Origin: Arthrobacter sp.
GTDB taxonomy: Bacteria > Actinomycetota > Actinomycetes > Actinomycetales > Micrococcaceae
NCBI GenBank assembly: GCA_031178585.1
Contig: JAPSIT010000073.1
Location: forward strand, 1-7,367
Direction of reading: 5' to 3'
Length of the DNA stretch: 7,367 nucleotides
Position numbers and translations under genes: made by a program. Every line of letters starts with the position of its first letter. Position 1 is the stretch's first letter. Shown here piece after piece: positions 1 through 5,382 of this stretch. The notes under the pieces were generated by a model. That model saw nothing but the letters and a program-made list of their open reading frames with translations. It was not told where the DNA came from and did not search any database.

Positions 1-29
1 CTGTCCTACGCCGCCTCGGACCACGCGCC

Positions 30-1040
30 TCAGTTACCGCCTACAGTCTTCGTCGTGACTTCCGCCTTGGGGGTCTTGGCATAGACTTCCTTGCTGACCG
101 TGTAGCCGTGCTCGTCCAATTTGAGCGCTTCCTTGTGGACCTCCGCCAGCTTTGCATCCGTGAGCTGCTCTATCTTGACGAGGTCCAGGGTTTCCTGGTC
201 GGCACCGCCTTCTGCGGTTACTTTCACCAGTCCGGTCCCCGCCGAATAAAACTTGCGCTGGTGGCCCACGCCTGGTTCAAGCGGATTGTGCTCATCGATT
301 ACCAGCACGTCCTCGTAGCAGCCGGTGGGTACACAAACCCGTTCGTTTTGCTTGAAGACCTCGCCGCAGTCCAGGAAGTCCACTGACGGGGCGTGGGCCT
401 GGACGTATGCGGGCGTATCCAATTTCGGATCGCCCTGCATGGCTATGCCCGCCTGGCTCTCGTCGATGCCGTGGATGAATGTGTTGGGCGCGCCAATGAA
501 CTTGTCGTTTTCAAACTCCTCGGGGTACTCCCCGAAGAGCCAGACAGTACCGGAGTTGTCCTGCGCGAAGAAAGCCAATTCGGATTCAACCAGCGAGCCA
601 TCGGCATAATCCCGGTCCCACAACACCACAGTCTTTACACCATCGATGACTTTGGTCAGTCCTGTCACGGTGTGCGTGACAGTCCGTGCGGTGGTGCCCT
701 CCGCGTTGACGACTTTGCCGGTGGTCGTATAAACGGTCCCCGGCTTCAGTGAGAACCACTTGTTGTCTACGGCCGGAGATTCCGGGAAGGCCCCTGCATC
801 GAAGTTGATGGCAGAGCCCGGTCCGCACAGCTCAGATGCGTTGGGCGTCGCGGCAGACGTTCCTGTCGGCGATGCAGCGCCCGTTTCTGTCGGCGAAGCT
901 GTTTCCGCGGCCGCTGAGGTGGCCGTTGTTGTGGCCGGAGTCTGCCCAGCATTTGGCGCTGCGCACGATGCAACCGTGGAAATCGCGACCAGCAGAGTGA
1001 ATGCGGAACCGAGGGCTGATAGTCTTTTTGGCTGGAACAT
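30..1040 (-). CDS. Secreted lipoprotein of unknown function
   Basis: This 336-residue protein is probably anchored to the outer face of the membrane; its function is not recognised. Residues 1-26 form a lipoprotein signal peptide: basic start (FQPKR), a hydrophobic stretch, then a VASC lipobox with the acylated Cys at 26. Residues 27-70 are a Thr/Ala/Ser/Pro linker containing a duplicated 8-residue unit (ASPTETGA, ASPTGTSA), as expected for a wall-spanning tether. The globular part starts near C72 and includes NKWFSLKPGTVY (93-104), WDRDYADGSLVE (141-152), and a Cys cluster at 225, 236 and 241, so two disulfides with C72 are possible. I have the impression that similar 'NKWF-LKPG' secreted proteins of unknown role occur in actinobacteria and other bacteria, but this was not checked. 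The start is ATG with GAAAGG 8 bases upstream (1049-1054). The gene is followed by the window edge, so any operon partner is unseen. Confidence 0.85.
   Translation of the reverse strand: MFQPKRLSALGSAFTLLVAISTVASCAAPNAGQTPATTTATSAAAETASPTETGAASPTGTSAATPNASELCGPGSAINFDAGAFPESPAVDNKWFSLKPGTVYTTTGKVVNAEGTTARTVTHTVTGLTKVIDGVKTVVLWDRDYADGSLVESELAFFAQDNSGTVWLFGEYPEEFENDKFIGAPNTFIHGIDESQAGIAMQGDPKLDTPAYVQAHAPSVDFLDCGEVFKQNERVCVPTGCYEDVLVIDEHNPLEPGVGHQRKFYSAGTGLVKVTAEGGADQETLDLVKIEQLTDAKLAEVHKEALKLDEHGYTVSKEVYAKTPKAEVTTKTVGGN
859..899 (-). repeat. Short tandem repeat in the lipoprotein linker
   Basis: Two 17-bp near-copies (859-875 and 883-899) lie 24 bp apart inside the lipoprotein gene and encode the duplicated 8-residue Ser/Pro/Thr unit. 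This is a likely site of length variation in the linker, which would stay in frame because the period is a multiple of three. Confidence 0.6.
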
Positions 1041-1066
1041 CAGTACTGCCTTTCACGTTGAATTAA

Positions 1067-1079
1067 TTGCTATCAGCAA
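1067..1079. promoter_or_regulatory. Inverted repeat upstream of the lipoprotein gene
   Basis: TTGCT-ATC-AGCAA is a perfect 5-bp inverted repeat with a 3-bp spacer, 27-39 bases upstream of the lipoprotein start codon and beside an AT-rich patch (AATTAATT, 1061-1068) that could hold its -10 region. The position fits an operator, but no known regulator is recognised and a repeat this short can arise by chance. Confidence 0.25.
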
Positions 1080-1127
1080 CTGCCCGCGACCCACCTCATT
1101 GGAGGCCGAATTCAGAGGCAGCACTGT

Positions 1128-1286
1128 TCAAAAAAAGCGCGGGGCCGGAAGCGGGCAAAGGATGCCGCCGGTGGGCGCGGAAGCAGGTTTACCGGGGAAA
1201 CTCACCGGGCAATCGACCAGAAGGGTGCGTTCCGCCTCCTCAACCTGAGACCTTGCTAATTCCCGGACAGGCTTAGAAAAAATCAT
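1128..1286 (-). CDS. Doubtful small ORF, 52 residues
   Basis: An ATG at 1284-1286 opens a 52-residue frame beginning MIFSKPVRELARSQVEEAERTLL, with AGGAG (1297-1301) 10 bases upstream, somewhat far for a ribosome binding site. The first half could form a charged helix (VRELARSQVEEAER). The second half is Pro/Gly-rich and looks unstructured. A longer version of the frame from a GTG at 1397 (89 residues) has no ribosome binding site. I do not recognise the protein. It may be a real small gene, a remnant or chance. It is listed only because it sits in an otherwise empty gap and has a possible start signal. Confidence 0.2.
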   Translation of the reverse strand: MIFSKPVRELARSQVEEAERTLLVDCPVSFPGKPASAPTGGILCPLPAPRFF

Positions 1287-1534
1287 GATCCTATTTCTCC
1301 TGTTTGGAAAGAGTTTTTGAAGCGCCTTTTTACGCAGGTTGATCGTCCCGATGGCAACGTAGGGCGCAACCTTCAATTCTGCTAAAGAAAGTTGCACTTA
1401 AACTTCGGGATGCAACGTTCCATCACAGAACAATGCCGAATAAGTGACTAATTAATGACTTTTGCTGGGGGGATAGGACTTATGCGGCGGGGAGCCGGGC
1501 CGGTGGAAGGGACCCGTCCCGAGCACATTCCCGA

Positions 1535-2953
1535 TCACCTCAGTGAGCGCAGAATGGAGCGGAGGGTGCCGGCGGCTTTGCTGGCAGCTGTGCGGGCGTC
1601 TGCTGTGCCGGCAGTGACCTCACCGACGGCTTCGGCGATGGGCAGTTCTGCCATGGCAGCACCGGCCAGATCCCCACGGCCCTGGAGAATGCCCCAGTGG
1701 CTGAGGTCGTTGACGCCTTCGAGCAGGACGGAGAGAACGTCGGCCGAGTAGAACTTGGCCAGTGGTTCCCTCTTGCCGACGCCGATAGGCATGGCCCGCC
1801 AGGCGTCGGCATATTCTGAGGGCCTGGCGGCTGTGCCGGAACGAACCGGGATGCGCTCATCCGGAGCAGCGGACAGCCAGTTTGTGTAGCCGTCACCCAG
1901 GAGATGCTCCACGAATTTCCGCGCCTGATCGGTGTCCGAATCGCTGGTCACAGTCCAGGAACTGATTTCACCGAAATGCGCCGGTGTCGCATCACCGTGG
2001 CCCTGGATTCCTGCCACCACCCCCGTGTTCCTGACCAGGAATCCGGGATCCAGCTTGCATTCGCGGCAGCTGGGCCTGGCGTCGTTCCGCAGTCCTGCCA
2101 GCTCGTCGAGCATGAAGGTCGGCCAGACTGCCATTGCTGCGCCGCCAGCAAAGTAGGCACTCCGGACCGTGGCGACGTCCTGGCCACCGGGAACGGAGTA
2201 ATTCTTGAGCATGTCGCTGTAGAAACTGAGAGCGCCGACGCACTGGGGGCTGTCAAAGGTGATGGCGCCTTGCGCACTGACCAGTTCACACCCGTTGCCT
2301 TGGGCGATGTGCTCAAATGACTGCTGCGTGAAGGGCTGGCCCGCCTTGTTGGCCGCGACGAAGCCAGCAAGCTGAGGCGTGTGCAGCTTCTTCGCGGCTG
2401 CCAGGATGCGACCATAGGTTGTGGGGGCCGCCAGGCCCGCCTGCGCGAACAGGTCCTTGCGGTAGTACAGGACCTGCTGCCAGGAGGCGGCGGGCACGGC
2501 GAGCTGGCGCCCGCCGTCGCGGGTCAGCTCCAAGGAACGCTGCGACCAGGTCTTTTCCCCAAGGTTTTTAATTACGGCTGCATTGGCTTCGGGGTTGATG
2601 TATTTGTTGGCAGCGAGGGTGCGAACGTTTCCCAGCGAAATCGCACCGATGACGTCGGGCAGGTTGCCGGCTGCTGCCGAAGAGGTCAGGGTCTGATTGA
2701 ACTCGTGCTCGGGAACCCTGATGAATTCCGCTTTCAGGCCGGTAGCTGCCGTGAAGTCGGCGGCGATCGCCTGCATCCTTTCGACCCTGTCCGGAAGAGT
2801 GTCGGTGATCCAGACGGTGATGTCGTAGGTGTCCGGCGGGTTGGCCGGGGAGACACCCTGCCCGCCGTCCGTTGTGCACCCTGCGACGAGGGCTGCCGCC
2901 AGCCCAGCTGCAGCGAGGATGCTGACCTTAGCGCGGCCTCTGGTTCGTTTCAC
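1535..2953 (-). CDS. ABC transporter solute-binding lipoprotein (family 1, sugar type)
   Basis: This 472-residue lipoprotein should capture a solute, most likely a sugar or oligosaccharide, outside the membrane for an ABC importer. The signal peptide has a basic start (KRTRGRAK) and an LVAGC lipobox with the acylated Cys at 26. The order of elements is that of family 1 binding proteins: a first strand with ITVWITD (45-51), a long helix then TGLKAEFIRVP (71-81), NLPDVIGAI (97-105), LAVPAASWQQVLYYRKDLFAQAG (151-173, the typical hinge region with the YYRKDLF segment) and FAGGAAMAVWPTF (268-280). Cys pairs 222/238 and 296/299 may be disulfides. Length is slightly above the usual 420-450. The start is GTG with AGGA 8 bases upstream (2962-2965). 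No permease or ATPase gene is adjacent, so it may serve a transporter encoded elsewhere. The ligand cannot be told from the sequence. Confidence 0.9.
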   Translation of the reverse strand: MKRTRGRAKVSILAAAGLAAALVAGCTTDGGQGVSPANPPDTYDITVWITDTLPDRVERMQAIAADFTAATGLKAEFIRVPEHEFNQTLTSSAAAGNLPDVIGAISLGNVRTLAANKYINPEANAAVIKNLGEKTWSQRSLELTRDGGRQLAVPAASWQQVLYYRKDLFAQAGLAAPTTYGRILAAAKKLHTPQLAGFVAANKAGQPFTQQSFEHIAQGNGCELVSAQGAITFDSPQCVGALSFYSDMLKNYSVPGGQDVATVRSAYFAGGAAMAVWPTFMLDELAGLRNDARPSCRECKLDPGFLVRNTGVVAGIQGHGDATPAHFGEISSWTVTSDSDTDQARKFVEHLLGDGYTNWLSAAPDERIPVRSGTAARPSEYADAWRAMPIGVGKREPLAKFYSADVLSVLLEGVNDLSHWGILQGRGDLAGAAMAELPIAEAVGEVTAGTADARTAASKAAGTLRSILRSLR

Positions 2954-3032
2954 CTCGGTGGTCCTGCCCTTGGAAATGCCGCTGGGGCTGAAAGCACCGG
3001 CAGCAGCGAAGTGAATCCCGCCGCGCTCGGGA

Positions 3033-3050
3033 CTTATAACTCAAGGTTAT
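3033..3050 (-). promoter_or_regulatory. Possible promoter/operator of the binding-protein gene
   Basis: On the minus strand a TATAAG (3033-3038), close to the -10 consensus, overlaps a perfect inverted repeat ATAAC-N5-GTTAT (3036-3050). It lies about 80-97 bases upstream of the binding-protein start codon. No good -35 is visible at the usual distance, so the promoter may need an activator. An operator over the -10 would suit a sugar-responsive repressor, but no regulator gene is nearby. Confidence 0.35.
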
Positions 3051-3124
3051 CTCCGGGCATACCCGATGTCAGTAGCGCATCCAGGTACAAAAGACGAGAT
3101 GGAGGGACGGGATGGAAGGAAATG

Positions 3125-3168
3125 AAAAACCCCACCCAACCGGTGTTTCCACTGGTTGGGCGGGGTTT
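3125..3168 (-). terminator. Intrinsic terminator of tRNA-Tyr
   Basis: A hairpin with arms at 3130-3145 and 3150-3165 (CCCC, one G-U pair, CCCAACC against GGTTGGG, GGGG; one mismatch near the loop) is closed by a 4-base loop. On the minus strand it is followed by five U residues (complement of A3125-3129). It begins about 8 bases after the tRNA 3' end, so it ends the tRNA transcript and insulates the binding-protein gene downstream. Confidence 0.9.
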
Positions 3169-3175
3169 CCGCGGG

Positions 3176-3257
3176 TGGCAGATGAGGGATTCGAACCCCC
3201 GTAGGCGTTGCCAGCTGATTTACAGTCAGCCCCCTTTGGCCGCTCGGGTAATCTGCC
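3176..3257 (-). tRNA. tRNA-Tyr (anticodon GTA)
   Basis: This 82-base tRNA gene of the long-variable-arm class has paired acceptor arms GGCAGAT and ATCTGCC (7 bp) with discriminator A. The anticodon stem GCTGA/TCAGC flanks the loop CTGTAAA, with anticodon GTA at 3221-3223. The extra arm GGC-AAC-GCC is characteristic of bacterial tRNA-Tyr, and the T arm carries GGTTCGAAT with one G-U pair. The 3' CCA is not encoded (the next bases read CCC), so it must be added by nucleotidyltransferase. The gene stands alone, between its own terminator and the small Ala-rich protein gene. I see no sign of an integrated element using its 3' end as an attachment site. Confidence 0.97.
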
Positions 3258-3258
3258 G

Positions 3259-3273
3259 AACTTCAAAGAAGTT
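3259..3273 (-). other. Hairpin in the tRNA-Tyr 5' leader
   Basis: AACTTC-AAA-GAAGTT is a perfect 6-bp inverted repeat ending one base before the mature 5' end of the tRNA. In the precursor it would form a small stem next to the RNase P cleavage site. It may affect processing or be incidental. Confidence 0.4.
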
Positions 3274-3282
3274 ACCCGGGTC

Positions 3283-3311
3283 ATTGCTTCCAGCAACCGC
3301 GGGCAAGACAA
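3283..3311 (-). promoter_or_regulatory. Possible tRNA-Tyr promoter
   Basis: On the minus strand TTGTCT (3306-3311) and AGCAAT (3283-3288) are 17 bases apart, about 26 bases ahead of the mature tRNA. Each matches the sigma-70 consensus only partly (4 of 6 and 3 of 6), so this is a weak call based mainly on spacing and position. Confidence 0.25.
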
Positions 3312-3373
3312 CTTTACAGAACTTCTGCCGAAGAATCGAATCGAGCCGAAAAGACCCCGGAATCCGCGGAAAA

Positions 3374-3652
3374 TCAGGCTTCCCCGAGGATGCGCCCGGC
3401 GAGTTTCGCCTCGAAGCGCAGGGCCTGCTCCTCCGTGATCTGGTTGAGTTCCACGGCACGCTGGAGGTCCGCATGGACACCGTCCAGTCTGGAAGAAGCG
3501 TCGGCCACCGGACTCAGAATGATCGAAGCGGCCACTGCGGCGGCTGTGACTGATGAAGCTGCGGCAGCTGTGATTGACGAGGCCGCGGTGGCGATCGCCC
3601 CGGCGGCGCTTGCGGTTGATCGGCTGACGTAGTGGACTGCCTTGTGGGTCAT
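3374..3652 (-). CDS. Small Ala-rich protein of unknown function
   Basis: This 92-residue protein is of unknown role. Residues 13-50 are almost all Ala, Ser, Thr, Val and Ile, with an internal repeat (AASSITAA, AASSVTAA), and could be one membrane-spanning or surface helix. It could also be an uncleaved signal-like segment. Residues 51-92 are charged and helical; the segment ELNQITEEQALRFEAKLAGRIL (68-89) faintly resembles the short C-terminal SHOCT-type motif ('gxITeeEFeakKakLL'), but this is a guess. The start is well supported: ATG with GGGAGG 6 bases upstream (3659-3664). It is divergent from yajQ and sits upstream of tRNA-Tyr on the same strand. A direct repeat resembling a PhoP box lies 74-91 bases upstream of the start codon. 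Confidence 0.65.
   Translation of the reverse strand: MTHKAVHYVSRSTASAAGAIATAASSITAAAASSVTAAAVAASIILSPVADASSRLDGVHADLQRAVELNQITEEQALRFEAKLAGRILGEA
3543..3590 (-). repeat. 24-bp tandem repeat inside the small Ala-rich gene
   Basis: Two adjacent 24-bp units (3543-3566 and 3567-3590) match at 18 of 24 bases and encode the repeated Ala/Ser/Thr segment. Most differences fall at synonymous or conservative positions, suggesting an old duplication kept under protein-level constraint. Confidence 0.55.
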
Positions 3653-3725
3653 TGCGTTCCTCCCGGGCCTGCTTCTTCGATTTCTACAACTCTGCGCGGC
3701 CAGTCTTCGTTCCCGCCGTGCCTCC

Positions 3726-3743
3726 GCTGTGAAAGAACTGTGA
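3726..3743 (-). promoter_or_regulatory. PhoP-box-like direct repeat
   Basis: The minus strand reads TCACAGT-TCTT-TCACAGC: two 7-bp copies spaced by 4, that is an 11-bp period, which places both on one face of the helix. The box known for PhoP of Mycobacterium tuberculosis is a direct repeat of TCACAGC with a 4-bp spacer, so 13 of 14 repeat positions match. It lies 74-91 bases upstream of the small Ala-rich gene and 100-117 upstream of yajQ, so it could act on either. Binding is inferred from the pattern only. Confidence 0.4.
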
Positions 3744-3842
3744 AAGGGGATTCACCATCACAACGCCCCCATCCGTACTACGCTGGAATGCAGATATCAA
3801 CGCCCCCGTACCGGCGAAGCAAGCACGAGCATAAGGAGAGTC

Positions 3843-4334
3843 ATGGCAGGCGAGTCCACATTCGACGTCGTAAGCAAAGTAGACAAGCAGGAAGTGGCGA
3901 ACGCACTGCACCAGTCCCAGAAGGAGATCGCCCAGCGCTACGACTTCAAGGGCGTCGGGGCCGAGATCGATTTCAGCGGGGAAAAGATCCTGATGAAGGC
4001 CAACTCGGAGGACCGGGTGCTGGCCGTGCTGGATGTTTTCCAGTCCAAGCTCATCAAGCGCGGCATCTCGCTGAAGTCCCTGGACCAGGGCGAGCCGTAT
4101 GCGTCGGGCAAGGAGTTCCGCCTGGAATGCTCCATCAAGGAAGGCATCGCGCAAGACATCGCCAAGAAGATCAACAAGCTGATCCGCGACGAAGCGCCCA
4201 AGTCCGTCAAGTCCCAGATCCAAGGGGACGAACTCCGGGTAACCTCCAAGTCCCGGGACGACCTTCAGGCAACCATGGCTCTGCTGAAGAACTTCGACGA
4301 GGCCGACCTGCAGTTCGTCAACTTCCGCAGCTAG
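3843..4334 (+). CDS. yajQ: YajQ-family cyclic-di-GMP/nucleotide-binding protein
   Basis: This 163-residue cytoplasmic protein has the family's usual length. YajQ proteins have two ferredoxin-like alpha/beta domains. Members in Xanthomonas and Pseudomonas bind cyclic di-GMP and influence gene expression; the role in actinobacteria is not established. Characteristic segments are STFDVVSKVDKQEVANALHQSQKEIAQRYDFKG (5-37), the family signature, then LDVFQSKLIKRGI (62-74), LIRDEAPKSVKSQIQGDELRVTSKSRDDLQATMALL (113-148), and the C-terminal ADLQFVNFRS. The start is ATG with AAGGAG 4 bases upstream (3833-3838), a strong site. It is transcribed alone, divergent from the small Ala-rich gene and convergent with htpX. 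The upstream gap of 190 bases has no clear sigma-70 promoter that I can defend. Confidence 0.96.
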   Translation: MAGESTFDVVSKVDKQEVANALHQSQKEIAQRYDFKGVGAEIDFSGEKILMKANSEDRVLAVLDVFQSKLIKRGISLKSLDQGEPYASGKEFRLECSIKEGIAQDIAKKINKLIRDEAPKSVKSQIQGDELRVTSKSRDDLQATMALLKNFDEADLQFVNFRS

Positions 4335-4346
4335 TCCGCGGGCGTG

Positions 4347-4383
4347 GCCTGCGGCGCAGCTCAGCAGGCGACGCGCAAATTTT
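4347..4383 (+). terminator. Weak candidate terminator after yajQ
   Basis: GCCTGC (4347-4352) pairs with GCAGGC (4364-4369) around an 11-base loop, with a run of four T (4380-4383) 10 bases later. It is placed correctly, 12 bases after the yajQ stop, but the stem is short and the T-run is distant, so termination here may be Rho-dependent. Confidence 0.25.
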
Positions 4384-4420
4384 CCCCCGCTACCTGCATT
4401 CCGCCCGCGCCAGTCATTGT

Positions 4421-4450
4421 GCGCGTCGCAGGATGCAGCGCGCGTCGCAG
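4421..4450. repeat. Direct repeat between yajQ and htpX
   Basis: GCGCGTCGCAG occurs at 4421-4431 and again at 4440-4450, in the gap where the two genes converge. It is GC-rich and may be a remnant of local slippage. No function is suggested. Confidence 0.5.
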
Positions 4451-4473
4451 AGCGGAGAATACGACGGCGGCCC

Positions 4474-5340
4474 TCAGCTGGGCAGCCGGCCCGCCATCCG
4501 CTCCAACCGGGCAATGCGGTCCGGCATGGGCGGGTGCGTTGCGAACAGTTTCGTCATCGCCCCGCCGCGGAACGGGTTGGCGATCATCAGGTGCGAGGTA
4601 TTGACCAGCCGCTGGTCCTGCGGCAGCGGGGCCACCTGGACGCCCTGGTGTATTTTGCGCAGCGCCGAGGCGAGCGCCAGCGGATCTCCGGTCAGCTTCG
4701 AACCGTCCTCGTCGGCGTCGTACTCCCGGGTCCGCGAAATGGCCACCTGGATCAGGGAAGCCGCTAACGGCGCGAGCAGGGCCATGGCGATGAGGGCCAG
4801 CGGGTTCGAGTTCCGGCGGTCGCCGCCGAAGAAGAGCAGCATCTGGCCCACCGAGGTGATCACCCCGGCCACGGCGGCAGCCACCGACGACGTCAGGATG
4901 TCGCGATTGTAGACGTGCATGAGCTCGTGACCCAGGACGCCGCGCAATTCGCGCGGACTGAGCAGTTGCAGGATCCCCTCGGTGCAGCAGACGGCCGCGT
5001 TCTGCGGGTTGCGGCCGGTCGCAAAGGCGTTAGGTGCCATGGTGGGTGAAACGAAAATTCTGGGCATGGGCTGGTTCGCGCGGACCGAAAGCTCCCGGAC
5101 CATCTGGTACAGCTGCGGCGCCTGCGCCTCGGATATCGGGTAGGCCTGCATCGAGCGCAGGGCGATCTTGTCACTGTTCCAGTATCCGTAGGCGGTGGTG
5201 CCCACGCCTATGAGAGCCATGATCCAGATCGGCGCCGAACTGCGCATGCTCGTCCCGATCAGCGCTCCGAGGGCCAGGAGTACGGCCCACAGCACGCCAA
5301 AGAGCGCCGCTGTCTTCAGTCCGTTGTAGTGTTTATGCAC
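4474..5340 (-). CDS. htpX: HtpX-like membrane zinc metalloprotease (M48 family)
   Basis: This is a membrane-embedded protease with a cytoplasmic catalytic domain, thought to degrade misfolded membrane proteins. Starting at the GTG at 5338-5340 it has 288 residues, normal for the family. That start has GGGAGG 4 bases upstream (5345-5350); an in-frame ATG at 5367 has AGGA only 2 bases ahead, and the MHKHYNGLKTA beginning is what HtpX proteins usually show. Membrane segments are near residues 8-32, 36-53, 148-172 and 179-201. The zinc motif HELMH is at 138-142 (H138, E139, H142), and the third zinc ligand is probably E206 in REYDADEDG, the M48 pattern. PNAFATGRNP (103-112) and the C-terminal ATHPPMPDRIARL are also typical. 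It lies 42 bases behind the exporter gene, so the two are probably co-transcribed. Confidence 0.95.
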   Translation of the reverse strand: MHKHYNGLKTAALFGVLWAVLLALGALIGTSMRSSAPIWIMALIGVGTTAYGYWNSDKIALRSMQAYPISEAQAPQLYQMVRELSVRANQPMPRIFVSPTMAPNAFATGRNPQNAAVCCTEGILQLLSPRELRGVLGHELMHVYNRDILTSSVAAAVAGVITSVGQMLLFFGGDRRNSNPLALIAMALLAPLAASLIQVAISRTREYDADEDGSKLTGDPLALASALRKIHQGVQVAPLPQDQRLVNTSHLMIANPFRGGAMTKLFATHPPMPDRIARLERMAGRLPS

Positions 5341-5382
5341 TTTGCCTCCCAGCTTGAAACTGCACATCGTCCTGGAAGAACG

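Larger units (their letters stand above)
1041..1534. other. 494-base gap without a convincing gene
   Basis: This stretch lies between the two lipoprotein genes, both on the minus strand. It must hold the promoter of the lipoprotein at 30-1040 and the 3' end of the binding-protein transcript. It is less GC-rich than its surroundings in places (1270-1340 and 1380-1470). I see a 6-bp inverted repeat GTTGCA/TGCAAC (1391-1396 and 1411-1416), an AT-rich patch at 1438-1468, and one doubtful small ORF, listed separately. I could not find a clean hairpin followed by a T-run to end the binding-protein transcript. The longest T-run on the minus strand (1129-1135) follows GC-rich sequence that does not fold into an obvious stem. 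Confidence 0.6.

Noticed and set aside
1509..1520. GGGAC-CC-GTCCC inverted repeat after the binding-protein gene as a terminator
   Set aside because: The loop would be only 2 bases and no T-run follows on the minus strand.
3176..3257. tRNA-Tyr as an integration site for a mobile element
   Set aside because: The sequence after the tRNA 3' end is its own terminator and then a normal chromosomal gene; no integrase gene and no repeat of the tRNA 3' end were seen.
2381..3553. A 390-residue plus-strand open frame
   Set aside because: It runs opposite the binding-protein gene, the terminator, the tRNA-Tyr gene and part of the small Ala-rich gene. Such long shadow frames are common in GC-rich DNA, and its composition is not protein-like.
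3684..4514. A 276-residue minus-strand open frame opposite yajQ
   Set aside because: It covers the whole yajQ gene, which has a strong ribosome binding site and a clear family match.
5341..5367. Upstream ATG extension of htpX by 9 residues
   Set aside because: The AGGA ahead of it is only 2 bases away, whereas the GTG at 5340 has GGGAGG at a workable distance and matches the usual HtpX N-terminus.
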